From contig DKQD01000038.1 of the NCBI GenBank assembly GCA_002474345.1, positions 28,329 to 45,414 of the forward strand: a DNA stretch of 17,086 nucleotides, written 5' to 3'. Below are positions 6,473-14,304 of the stretch, one piece after another. Origin of the DNA: Bacteriovoracaceae bacterium UBA7317. GTDB lineage: Bacteria > Bdellovibrionota > Bacteriovoracia > Bacteriovoracales > Bacteriovoracaceae. Position numbers and translations under genes: made by a program. Below the pieces are notes generated by a model. That model saw only the letters and a list, made by a program, of their open reading frames with translations, had not been told where the DNA came from and ran no database searches. How positions within the stretch are numbered: position 1 is the stretch's first letter; the number at the start of each line of letters is the position of its first letter.

Positions 6473-8074
6473 TTATTCTTTCTCGTTAGGGTCGAATTTG
6501 AGTGCCCTCAAAAAGTCGGTTCTAAAAACGAGGTTACACCACTTTCTTGAGATTTCGTGATGATCAATTGCAATATTTAACTCTCTGGAATAGTACCAGC
6601 TTTGGGAGTCCATATTGGCCGAACCGACAACTGTGATTTGGTTATCAACAGACATATACTTTGTGTGCGAGGTCCATTTACCAAGCTTTTCCTTGTCTTT
6701 TCCAGATTCGCGGCTGACTCTACCCTTTCTGTCGACAAACCAACGGATATTAAAAACGCCCACTTTTTTATTGGGGTGCTTCTTGGCGTATTTTCTGATT
6801 TGTTTTTTGATTTTTTTAACATTTTTAAGGTTTGTTCCACCGGCCATGGGCATTTTGGAGATAAAGTCTTGATAGTTTTTACTAAGAAGTATGTTGATAT
6901 CAACACCTCGTTTAAGGGCCTTAACCATGGCCTCCATCAAAACCGGAGCATTTAGATTTGGAGAAACAATATTGACATTGCTTTTGGCATTCTTAAAAAG
7001 CGAAAGAAAGGCCTGGTCTTGGGGGTTTTTTGAATTTCTGGTCCAGGGAACATTCACATCTTTTTTTGTAATAAGAGCAATGGGGACACTTTTTTCAAGA
7101 ATTCTATTTGTCACCCACTTTTTAACAACATTTGGCAACTTAAACCGCTTTGTGCGGCTCAAGTCATTATATCCAGAGCGAGGAACCATTTTGTCGGGGT
7201 CATTAGTGAAGTACTTTTTTCCTTTTTGCCAAGCAAAATAAAAGTCTTCTGCCAGTCCTTGCCCAACATTGCCCATAACTAAAAAGCCATGATCTGTCTC
7301 TGGAGAAATATTCCCCCACTTTTTAAATTTATCATGGTACCTCATAAGATTTGAGCCCATAACAATCCCTTTACTTCTATCAATAATGATCGATTTAGAG
7401 TGGTTTGATCCAAGCATGGTGTGGTTAAAAAGCTGAACTTCAAGCCTCACATATTTTTTATCAATAGGCTTTTTAAAGCCTAGTCCATAAACGTCATGAC
7501 CGATAGGGTTCTTTTTAAAGAGACCTTTAAAAAGCATTCCCGATTTATCAAGGACGGTACCTACAAGGCCTGATTGGTTATCGACTAAAATTTTAACATT
7601 GACGGGGACAATCTTTTTACCCCTCTTTTCTTCAGCTTTAAGCCTTTTTTCTAAGGCCTCTACTCCTTCTCTAAGTTTAATGACTCCTAAAGAGTTTTTT
7701 TCGTAGAGGTAGGTTTGAAGGAGGACTTCATGCTCGGCATTCTCAATAAGGTCTTTAGCAAGACCAAAAATTTCATCACCTGTCCGGTAAACCCTTCTGG
7801 ATGCATAATTGCTTCCTGAAAAGGATCGAAATCGGTCAACCGTACCGTGCTTAAGGTAAGGATCTATATCCTTTAACAGTTTTTTCATAAGAGGACTTAG
7901 GTTTGGTGCTCTTAAATTATAATTTTTTTTGGAGCAAAAGGCCGAATCTTCGACACTCATGTGCTTTTGTGCAATAGATTTCCACTTGTTTTTACCAGAT
8001 GAGGTTTGGGCCTTAATTGTTAAAGAAAAAATAATTAAAGGGAGAAAAAATGAAATTTTTAGTATTTGAAACAT
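6473..8074 (-). CDS. Exported phospholipase D / cardiolipin synthase-like protein with two HKD motifs
   Basis: This 533-residue protein has both catalytic motifs of the PLD superfamily: HSKSIIID (H225, K227, D232), followed by GSNLM, and HTKYMSVD (H470, K472, D477), followed by GSANMDSQS. The family cleaves or transfers phosphodiester bonds in phospholipids or nucleic acids through a phospho-histidine intermediate. The N-terminus MFQILKISFFLPLIIFSLTIKA has a hydrophobic core and an AxA-like cleavage site (after A22). No further membrane segment is evident, so the mature enzyme should be periplasmic or secreted. The layout (helical linker, then ARRVYRTGDEIF, then two halves) matches PLDc_2 or cardiolipin-synthase-like enzymes. 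ATG at 8074 follows AAGGGG. The helicase gene follows at 67 bases. The substrate is not evident; an envelope or extracellular phospholipid is more likely than DNA inside the cell. Confidence 0.9.
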   Translation of the reverse strand: MFQILKISFFLPLIIFSLTIKAQTSSGKNKWKSIAQKHMSVEDSAFCSKKNYNLRAPNLSPLMKKLLKDIDPYLKHGTVDRFRSFSGSNYASRRVYRTGDEIFGLAKDLIENAEHEVLLQTYLYEKNSLGVIKLREGVEALEKRLKAEEKRGKKIVPVNVKILVDNQSGLVGTVLDKSGMLFKGLFKKNPIGHDVYGLGFKKPIDKKYVRLEVQLFNHTMLGSNHSKSIIIDRSKGIVMGSNLMRYHDKFKKWGNISPETDHGFLVMGNVGQGLAEDFYFAWQKGKKYFTNDPDKMVPRSGYNDLSRTKRFKLPNVVKKWVTNRILEKSVPIALITKKDVNVPWTRNSKNPQDQAFLSLFKNAKSNVNIVSPNLNAPVLMEAMVKALKRGVDINILLSKNYQDFISKMPMAGGTNLKNVKKIKKQIRKYAKKHPNKKVGVFNIRWFVDRKGRVSRESGKDKEKLGKWTSHTKYMSVDNQITVVGSANMDSQSWYYSRELNIAIDHHEISRKWCNLVFRTDFLRALKFDPNEKE

Positions 8075-8130
8075 TTGAAAGCACCCCTTTTTGTATTTAG
8101 TTTTTATTTAGCTTTAATCTATAGTCTCTA

Positions 8131-8144
8131 ATTTTAATTAAAAT
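8131..8144. repeat. 14-bp perfect palindrome upstream of the PLD gene
   Basis: ATTTTAATTAAAAT is its own reverse complement. It falls between the candidate -10 box (8159-8164) and the PLD start, inside the predicted leader, where a dimeric repressor could bind. It is pure A/T in an A/T-rich gap, so chance is a serious alternative. Confidence 0.25.
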
Positions 8145-8158
8145 AAATAACGCTAGCC

Positions 8159-8167
8159 ATTATCCCA
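8159..8167 (-). promoter_or_regulatory. Candidate extended -10 promoter for the PLD-helicase pair
   Basis: On the - strand TGGGATAAT matches an extended -10 element (TG, one base, then GATAAT, 5 of 6 to TATAAT). It lies 85 bases upstream of the PLD start in the 126-bp gap after the kinase gene. No good -35 hexamer is seen, as is common for extended -10 promoters. Confidence 0.35.
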
Positions 8168-8200
8168 TAAATTTTTATTTTATTAATCTTTTTATGAATT

Positions 8201-10921
8201 TTACTCATTAACAAAGGGGATTAAAATAGGAAGCTTAGCTATAAACATCGTTCCTTTATCAACTTGTGATTTTACCTTCACAGTCCCACCCACTTTTTCA
8301 ACTTCTTCCTTAACAGCATCCATTCCAACACCTCTTCCAGAGATATCGCTTGTTTCAGACTTGGATGAAATGCCGGGAAAGAAAATTAGTTGAATAATAT
8401 CCTGATCACTAAGTTCTTTAAGGTTTGAGTCTCTCAATTTCGGGTGGTTTTTCGCTAAAGCTCTTATTTGTTTAGGGTCGATTCCCCTCCCATCATCTTT
8501 TATATAAACATAAAAAAAGCCAATATCTGTCGTTTGAAAGGAAACCTCAATGGAGGCACGCTCGGGTTTTTTAAGCTCCGTCCTTTCTGCAATACTTTCG
8601 ACTCCATGATCTATGATATTTCTAAAGATATGGAGAAAGCTTGAAAAAATCTTTTTGTACTTATCTCCTGCTATTACCAGATCTGTGGGGTTGATTTTAA
8701 ACTCTATTTGTTTATCCAGATTTCTTGCAAGTTCTTTAGTTGGTTCAACAAACTTTTTGAAATAAGAGTGAACTTCCTTAAATATAAATTTATTAGCGTA
8801 CGTTTCAACCAAATCTTTAAAGAAGCTTTTCATAAAAATGATGTCCTCGTAGTCATCGCCATCTCCTATTGACTTGTTGGCCACTTCAATGAGTTTTCTA
8901 TTTTCTTTAAGAAATACTTTCAAATCGTCATAGGCATTTAAAAGTCCAGCTCTTGTCACTTGAATCTCATCATGATTCCATACTTGCGAGTTTTTTACAT
9001 TTTGAAGAACTTCTTCAAGCGAGTGTATTTTTTTTACGACCTCTCTAATTTTGAAGGAGGCAAGGCGCGCCTTAAGCGTATGTATATTTCTAAAAACCTG
9101 ATCCGGCTTTTTAAGCTCAAGGTTTTGCAACGTCTCTTCGAACACATCCCTTGTGTCATCAATAACATCGATAAATTCAATGGGTCTTTCAATAAGAGAA
9201 AATACCATTTGGCCTTTTTCCTTTTCAGCAAGCGCTTTTTCTTCTAGGTCCTTTCTTTGGGTAATATCAGTCGCAACACAAATAATTTTATCCAACTTAT
9301 GACTTTCTTCCTTATAAATCGGCTTATATGTTAACTCTATAAGATCTCCATTTTTTCTTTTGTACTCCTTTGGCGCAAGCGACGTCAGGTCCCTAAAGGG
9401 GACAATGCCTTTAAAAGCATGAGTCAGCCACTTTTTTAAACTTTCTTTCGATTCCTCTCTAAGTTTTAGGATATCCTCAAATTTTTGATCCCTAATATCA
9501 TCTTCGAAAATAAACTTTGTGAGTTCTGTTGCATCTCCTTCAATTTTTCCCTCACTATTAAAAATGAGGAAACCTTGGTTCAAATTGGATAGGAGGAGAA
9601 GGAAGCTTTTATTTTGATCCTTTATTTGACCTGTTTTACGGTCAACCTCTTCGTTCAGTTGATTGGTCAATTTTTCAACTTTTTGAAAGTCTTCACCAAA
9701 GTTTGAAGCGACAATATGGCTTTGAATAAAAATAAAAATAAGACCGGTGAAAGGAGCAATCTCAGGAGGATTTAAAATAGTTAACCCAACAAGAATATCG
9801 TAAATAATCCCAAAGGTACCAAGAAGGATGGAATATAAAAATGTTAAAGCACTCGGTGTTTTTTTGATGACTCCCCTGATAACAAAAAACATGAGGAGAA
9901 GAAGATAGCCAAAAACAACCATTTGAAAACTTATGAGGACATAGAAGTTTGTAAAATATAATGGTGAAAGGAGTAAAGGGATTAGAGAAAGTGCTACAGA
10001 AATGTATAAAAAAACCTTTTTTATAACAAGAGAAGTCTTATCTTTAATTTTTAAAATCAAAAAGAGGTATTCAAATAAACAGGGAAAGAAATAGATCATA
10101 CTTAAATATTCAAACTTTTTTTCTAATATAAAAAAGAAAAGATTTGGTGTAGGGGAAAAAATAAAAGAATAGTGTCCAAAAGAAAAAAAGCGAGAAAGTG
10201 CGACAAGACAAAAAAGTCCAAGGAAGAGAGATGAGTAGTCCTTTCTTCTTTGAGTAAAAATCGCAAGGTGGTAAACGGCCACGATAAAAAAAGCACCCAT
10301 GACAAAAAAGACAACGGTCGTCTCTTGCCATAAGAGCGAAAAATGGCCCTCTTTGTGGTAAATTTTCGGCGCCCAGAAAAAGCCACCAGCTCTATAATGG
10401 AAGTTGGCAAGATGAATCACAATGGTAAGGTCTTTTCCCATCAAGGATATGTTCCGATCAAAGCGGAGTCCTTGAGGTGTGTTATCTTCCTTATTCTTAG
10501 CAATAATACCGGACTTTAGATGAATCGTTTTTTTCCCATCAGTGATGAATGTTTCGCTACTCGTTGCCAAGACGTGAAAATAAATCCTTAATTTCTCCGT
10601 TTGCTTAAGGTTTTTTACTTTCATAATAAGGGTTCCATAGCTGGCCCCAGGGAGTTTTAAGCTCTTGTCCCAAAGAGAACTGCCCTTTAGATAAAATGGT
10701 TTTTGATCGGGAAGTTTATTATTCAACACGTCTTTCAAAGGAATAAAGCGTTTCCAGTATAAGGCCCATGATCCGTCAAGTTCTAAAGGTCCATCTTTTT
10801 TAAAGTCCCATTCTTTGAGGTCTACTTCACCTTTTTCCATAGATGGGCGTGCTTTTTTGGAGTATTTTGACCCACAAGACGAAAGGAGGAAGAAAAAGGT
10901 TAAAAAAATGAACAATTTCAT
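8201..10921 (-). CDS. Lipoprotein-anchored 7TM-DISM sensor with PAS, HPt and CheA-type kinase domains
   Basis: I place the start at ATG 10921 (906 residues), not the longer open frame to 11080. From here the protein begins with a lipoprotein signal, MKLFIFLTFFFLLSSC with Cys16; upstream Shine-Dalgarno sequence is poor at both sites. Residues 35-195 resemble the extracytoplasmic 7TMR-DISM beta domain (LDGSWALYW, PGASYGTLIM). Residues 197-405 hold about seven membrane segments. A coiled coil (410-440) and a PAS domain (440-560) follow. Residues 572-660 form an HPt domain, with phospho-acceptor H614 in NIHTLKARLASF. The catalytic part is CheA-like: FRNIIDHGVE (N768), DDGRGID (D809-D815) and SGRGVGMD (from about 861). 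There is no CheW/P5 regulatory domain and no receiver domain, so it is not a chemotaxis CheA. Phosphate probably passes from H614 to a response regulator encoded elsewhere. The ligand is unknown. Confidence 0.88.
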   Translation of the reverse strand: MKLFIFLTFFFLLSSCGSKYSKKARPSMEKGEVDLKEWDFKKDGPLELDGSWALYWKRFIPLKDVLNNKLPDQKPFYLKGSSLWDKSLKLPGASYGTLIMKVKNLKQTEKLRIYFHVLATSSETFITDGKKTIHLKSGIIAKNKEDNTPQGLRFDRNISLMGKDLTIVIHLANFHYRAGGFFWAPKIYHKEGHFSLLWQETTVVFFVMGAFFIVAVYHLAIFTQRRKDYSSLFLGLFCLVALSRFFSFGHYSFIFSPTPNLFFFILEKKFEYLSMIYFFPCLFEYLFLILKIKDKTSLVIKKVFLYISVALSLIPLLLSPLYFTNFYVLISFQMVVFGYLLLLMFFVIRGVIKKTPSALTFLYSILLGTFGIIYDILVGLTILNPPEIAPFTGLIFIFIQSHIVASNFGEDFQKVEKLTNQLNEEVDRKTGQIKDQNKSFLLLLSNLNQGFLIFNSEGKIEGDATELTKFIFEDDIRDQKFEDILKLREESKESLKKWLTHAFKGIVPFRDLTSLAPKEYKRKNGDLIELTYKPIYKEESHKLDKIICVATDITQRKDLEEKALAEKEKGQMVFSLIERPIEFIDVIDDTRDVFEETLQNLELKKPDQVFRNIHTLKARLASFKIREVVKKIHSLEEVLQNVKNSQVWNHDEIQVTRAGLLNAYDDLKVFLKENRKLIEVANKSIGDGDDYEDIIFMKSFFKDLVETYANKFIFKEVHSYFKKFVEPTKELARNLDKQIEFKINPTDLVIAGDKYKKIFSSFLHIFRNIIDHGVESIAERTELKKPERASIEVSFQTTDIGFFYVYIKDDGRGIDPKQIRALAKNHPKLRDSNLKELSDQDIIQLIFFPGISSKSETSDISGRGVGMDAVKEEVEKVGGTVKVKSQVDKGTMFIAKLPILIPFVNE

Positions 10922-11174
10922 AGTAATTCTGTCGGTAATTATTCCAGTTGGCCTAAGGAAGGTAAGAAGATTTATTGAGTTTTTAAATGTCCGTAAAAAG
11001 GACAATATTTGGTAAAAATAATGCGTGAAAAAAGGGCCATGAATGAGCTTCGGAAGCAATAAAATGACTTGACAAGGCATGTTATAGAGGGGATGAACTC
11101 TTTATTCACTTTTTGTTTTTATAAAACGTTAATGGGGAAAAGAGATCGACCACAAATCAAGAGAATCATCCAAT

Positions 11175-12359
11175 TTGGTATTAGAAAAGAAAGAATCCTT
11201 TGATTCCTTTGACTCTTTTGAATTTCACTACACGATAAGTGATGCCCTAAAAAAGTGTGGTTACAAAACTCCTAAAGCTATTCAGGTTCAAGCGGTTCCC
11301 CTCCTTCAAAAGGGATACGATCTTGTAGCTGTTTCTAAGACAGGTTCTGGTAAAACAGCAGCCTATTCTCTTCCTCTTCTTGATTACCTAAAGAAAAATA
11401 AAGTAAAGGCCAAACCTGCCAGAATGAGAGGTCTTGTACTTGTCCCCACAAGAGAATTGGCCCTTCAAGTCTTTGAAAGTTTAAAAAAGTATGGAAAGGG
11501 GCTTGCCTTTAAAATGGGCTGTTTCTTTGGTGGTGTCGGGATGGCCGGCCAAATTAAACTTATGGGGAAAGGCCTTGATATTATTGTTTCCACTCCCGGA
11601 AGATTAATTAATATAGAAAAAGAGGGGCATGTTCTCTTTGATCAATGTGAGTTCATTGTCGTTGATGAGTTTGATAAAATGCTTAATCTTGGTTTTCAAA
11701 AAGAAATTGAAACCCTCTGGGATAAATTGCCAACAAAAAAACAAGCCGCTTTTTTCTCTGCTACCCACCTTAAAGAGCTTGAGCAATTGGTAGCAAAATA
11801 CCTTAAAAATCCTTTACAAATAAATATTAAAGATGTGGAGCCTATTGAGGGCGAAAGCGAAGGTGAAAATCAAGGCCAAAAAGGACAAGGCTCTTTAGTG
11901 CCTCACCACGACGTTTACTTTGTTAACGACTCATCAAGAAAGGGTCTCCTAAAAAAGGTTTTGAGAAGGCGCTCTGTTAAAAAGGCCATTGTTTTTGTTA
12001 AAACAAGAAATGAAGCCGAAGAAGTTTTAAAAGACCTCAAAAAAGCTTTCATTCAAGCAGATTCACTTCATGGGGATAAAGATCAAGTTGAGCGGATGAA
12101 GGTTTTAGGTCAATTTAAGAGAAATAAATTTAAGGTTTTAGTCGCAACTGACCTCGCCTCGAGAGGTCTTCATATTGGAGGTTTAGACCTCATAGTGAAC
12201 TACCATCTTCCTAAGGATCCAAGGGATTATAAACATAGGGTAGGGAGGCTTTGCCGTGAAGGACAAGCGGGCACTTCCATAAATTTTTGTACGAATAGGG
12301 ATAAAAAGCTTATTTCTCTTCTAGAGCAGGAGTTTAAAAGCCCCTTTACCTTAAATTAA
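11175..12359 (+). CDS. DEAD-box-family RNA helicase with a DEFD motif
   Basis: This is a 394-residue, core-only ATP-dependent RNA helicase. The start is TTG at 11175. The family aromatic residue upstream of the Q motif (F12) and the Q motif GYKTPKAIQ (29-37) then fall just after the N-terminus, and the frame closes 42 bases upstream. The Shine-Dalgarno is weak (AAGAGA). Motifs: I KTGSGKT (K60), Ia PTRELA, Ib TPGR, II DEFD (164-167), III SAT, IV IVFVKTR, V ATDLASRGLH, VI HRVGRLCREG (354-363). Departures from the family are DEFD for DEAD, RGLH for RGLD, and LC for TG in motif VI. The residues that bind Mg-ATP (K60, D164, E165) and both motif VI arginines are kept, so it is probably active. No C-terminal RNA-binding tail follows. 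The role is probably ribosome assembly or mRNA turnover; the paralogue cannot be assigned. It is transcribed divergently from the sensor kinase. Confidence 0.93.
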   Translation: MVLEKKESFDSFDSFEFHYTISDALKKCGYKTPKAIQVQAVPLLQKGYDLVAVSKTGSGKTAAYSLPLLDYLKKNKVKAKPARMRGLVLVPTRELALQVFESLKKYGKGLAFKMGCFFGGVGMAGQIKLMGKGLDIIVSTPGRLINIEKEGHVLFDQCEFIVVDEFDKMLNLGFQKEIETLWDKLPTKKQAAFFSATHLKELEQLVAKYLKNPLQINIKDVEPIEGESEGENQGQKGQGSLVPHHDVYFVNDSSRKGLLKKVLRRRSVKKAIVFVKTRNEAEEVLKDLKKAFIQADSLHGDKDQVERMKVLGQFKRNKFKVLVATDLASRGLHIGGLDLIVNYHLPKDPRDYKHRVGRLCREGQAGTSINFCTNRDKKLISLLEQEFKSPFTLN

Positions 12360-12441
12360 ACTTATTTAATTCAACATAATCTAGTTTAACAAAGGTTTAG
12401 AACACCTTATTTTCTAAGTTTTGTCTATATTCTCAAAGTTC

Positions 12442-12470
12442 TTGAGTAATAATCTTAAGCTGATTTAAAT
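12442..12470 (+). promoter_or_regulatory. Candidate sigma-70-type promoter for the 67-residue gene
   Basis: TTGAGT (12442-12447), a 17-base spacer and TTAAAT (12465-12470) match 4 of 6 consensus positions each. The -10 box overlaps the palindrome GATTTAAATC (12462-12471). The leader would be about 76 bases and includes an AAGCT-TTTT-AGCTT hairpin at about 12513-12530. This is a moderate match in an AT-rich region. Confidence 0.3.
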
Positions 12471-12553
12471 CGTGATTACATCTAAAATTAGAAAATTATG
12501 TATCTTTTGGTAATAAGCTTTTTAGCTTGTTTATTTGAGTTTGGAGGTCTCAG

Positions 12554-12757
12554 ATGAAGTTAGAAAATTTATTAAAATCGTCTATTTGTGAAATTAACTT
12601 TCACGGTTTGATTGTAAACTATGATCACCGTGCTGAAGTTTTTTGGTGGAAAGAGGGCAGTGATGTAATTCATAAGTTTTGGGCAAACATCGAGCTTAGT
12701 AAGCCTGTCATATTTTCCTGTAAGAAAGGAAAGCTTAATTTGAATCCAAAAACCTAA
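12554..12757 (+). CDS. Small hypothetical protein, 67 residues
   Basis: ATG at 12554 is preceded by TTTGGAGG at 6 bases, a strong Shine-Dalgarno, which makes translation credible. The product (MKLENLLKSSICEINFHGLI and onward) has no signal peptide, no membrane segment and no known motif. It contains two cysteines (residues 12 and 56), two adjacent tryptophans in VFWWKEG, and a basic tail. The size and mixed charge suggest a small cytoplasmic beta-rich protein. It is separated by 194 bases from the DEAD-box gene and has a possible promoter of its own. It ends 30 bases from the convergent LEA14-like gene. The family was not recognised. Confidence 0.6.
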   Translation: MKLENLLKSSICEINFHGLIVNYDHRAEVFWWKEGSDVIHKFWANIELSKPVIFSCKKGKLNLNPKT

Positions 12758-12786
12758 CGCAAGTTAAAATAGACTGGGAGTTTCTA

Positions 12787-13365
12787 TTAAAAAAGCTTTT
12801 TTAAAGCATCCTCCGCCTTGTTTTTCAATTGATCAACTTTTTTCTGGGCCTTCGCTTTTACCTTTGGAAGAGGTATCTGGATAATTTTCTTTTCTTTGTG
12901 ACTAAAAGAAAAAAGATCTCCTTCTGCCATATTATTGTAAACCGTAGGCTTTCCGTAAACATGGGCCCTAACCTCAACTGGAAGGCTCTTGTTTTCCTTC
13001 ATAAGCCTTTCAACAACAGGTTTTATAGTTCCAAAAACCCCTTTGTAATTGACTTTAACAGGAATCTTAATCACGGTCTCTTTTTTGGGATCAAGTTTAA
13101 GAGGGATATCATTTCCTTTAAAAAGCCTGTTCCCTTCAGCAAATAATTCATAGCTGACAAATACATTTTTAAGGCCAATATCATTTGGGTTATGAGCGGC
13201 CAAATCAACATTAACCTGAACTTCATCAGAAGTGACTTTCTCTATTTTGTGGCCTACATATTTAACTTTTGGGTTTTTAATATCTGTTGTTGCCACCATT
13301 AAAAATCCACATGAACCTAGAAAAAGGCTTAAAAAGCTTAATTTTAATAAATTGGTTGTTTTCAA
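12787..13365 (-). CDS. LEA14-like (WHy-domain) lipoprotein
   Basis: This 192-residue protein has a lipoprotein signal, MKTTNLLKLSFLSLFLGSC with a lipobox LGSC and Cys19. It should therefore be lipid-anchored in the envelope. Residues 30-150 fit the late-embryogenesis-abundant group 2 / WHy immunoglobulin-like fold: VQVNVDLAAHNPNDIGLKNV carries the characteristic NPN, and then come GNDIPLKLDPKKETVIKIPV and LPVEVRAHVYG. A lysine-rich helical tail follows (160-192). The start is TTG at 13363-13365, with AGAGGAG eight bases before it. It follows the START-domain gene by 84 bases and may share its transcript. Such lipoproteins are common in Gram-negative bacteria and have no settled function. Confidence 0.85.
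   Translation of the reverse strand: MKTTNLLKLSFLSLFLGSCGFLMVATTDIKNPKVKYVGHKIEKVTSDEVQVNVDLAAHNPNDIGLKNVFVSYELFAEGNRLFKGNDIPLKLDPKKETVIKIPVKVNYKGVFGTIKPVVERLMKENKSLPVEVRAHVYGKPTVYNNMAEGDLFSFSHKEKKIIQIPLPKVKAKAQKKVDQLKNKAEDALKKLF
12789..12807 (-). terminator. Weak intrinsic terminator at the end of the LEA14-like gene
   Basis: On the - strand GCTTT-AAA-AAAGC is followed directly by TTTTTT. The stem is only 5 bp, and the structure overlaps the last codons and the stop. The same bases make the 18-bp palindrome TTAAAAAAGCTTTTTTAA (12787-12804). It may insulate this gene from the convergent 67-residue gene. Confidence 0.45.
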
Positions 13366-13449
13366 GATTCACTCCTCTGTGGTTTTCACTTCTATAGATT
13401 TTTGAGGTATCAAAATAATTATTATCCAGAGGTGAAATCTATGCAAAAT

Positions 13450-14304
13450 TTAAAGAAGAGTGAAAGGTTTAACCATTTGACAGGCTTCTTTTATGCCTTG
13501 ACGGCAAGATTTTTTAAATTCAGCGATAAGTGAAGCCTTAACTTCACTTTTTTCCTGATCATTCCTCTCGAGTGAAGGAAGTCTTGTATTAAAAAACGGA
13601 GAGAAATCAAAGAGGTATTTGACGACTTTTCTTGTTTTGGCAAATTTAATCTTTTGTCCCACGAGCCTTCTCAATTTATTAAGCGTTCTATAGGGAAGTT
13701 CTTTGTTGGCAAGGTTTACAAGCCATATGGGAATAACTCCTCCGGGATTGGAAGTCACCTGGTAAGTGATTTTAGTTTTATGTTTTCCTTTAACTTCTAT
13801 GGCCTTTAAGTCCCAAAAACCCTCAAGCTTTGGGATCCTCACAATTCCTTTTCTCTTAGGCTTTAAAGCCGTATCATTAGAGGCTTTTTTGAAATGAACT
13901 TTAATTGTTTTCTGTTTTGGGAAGAATACGACCCTACTTTTTAAAACCACATCTCTGTCATCAATAAGGGGAATGTTATTGCTAATTCTTACGTATGAAG
14001 TGCTGGAGTTCGGTAGCCCTTTAAACTCCAAGACATCAAACTCAGTACAATTTTGAATGAATTCTTTCTTATGATAAGGATCAAAGAGGACAGAAAAGAC
14101 TTCATGGATTGATGAATGAATGACAACTTCACCTTTGAAAGAAAGGATACTTGAATTCTTTTCGCCTTTTTTCCAAACTTTAATCCCCCTTTGAAAAGCG
14201 ACTTTTTCCCAGGAAGAGTTTTTTGAAAATGTGTTTTGAGAAAAGAGAACCGTCAGGGTTGCTGCAATAAGTAAATAAAATCTTTTTGGCCTTAATATCA
14301 TCAT
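13450..14304 (-). CDS. Exported START-domain (lipid-binding fold) protein
   Basis: This 284-residue protein has a signal peptide (MMILRPKRFYLLIAATLTVL, likely cleaved near TFS|KN, residues 25-29) and no membrane anchor, so it is probably periplasmic. The mature part matches the START/Bet v1-like fold: WEKVAFQRGIKVW, a helix entered by SSIHEVFSVLFDPYHKKEF, central strands with PLIDDRDVVLKSR, and SNPGGVIPIWLVNLANKELP, the typical lead into the long C-terminal helix. START domains bind lipids or other hydrophobic ligands. ATG at 14304 overlaps the stop of the RND gene (ATGA, 4 bases), with GAGG upstream inside that gene, indicating translational coupling. A second ATG immediately follows and could serve instead. 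Residues from about 235 to the end form a basic, cysteine-containing tail outside the fold. The ligand is unknown. Confidence 0.85.
   Translation of the reverse strand: MMILRPKRFYLLIAATLTVLFSQNTFSKNSSWEKVAFQRGIKVWKKGEKNSSILSFKGEVVIHSSIHEVFSVLFDPYHKKEFIQNCTEFDVLEFKGLPNSSTSYVRISNNIPLIDDRDVVLKSRVVFFPKQKTIKVHFKKASNDTALKPKRKGIVRIPKLEGFWDLKAIEVKGKHKTKITYQVTSNPGGVIPIWLVNLANKELPYRTLNKLRRLVGQKIKFAKTRKVVKYLFDFSPFFNTRLPSLERNDQEKSEVKASLIAEFKKSCRQGIKEACQMVKPFTLL

Noticed and set aside
10922..11080. N-terminal 53-codon extension of the sensor kinase open frame
   Set aside because: It precedes a complete lipoprotein signal starting at 10921, has no Shine-Dalgarno at 11080, and would bury the lipobox. It is more likely leader and promoter DNA in the divergent gap.
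11069..11097. Perfect TTGACA (11069-11074) as a -35 box for the DEAD-box gene
   Set aside because: At 17-18 bases downstream only GATGAA or ATGAAC is found, and the better TATAGA (11083-11088) is just 8 bases away. No usable promoter spacing results.
12392..12413. AAGGT...ACCTT hairpin plus ATTTT after the DEAD-box gene as a terminator
   Set aside because: The stem is only 5 bp with a 7-base loop and an interrupted T run, which is too weak to call.
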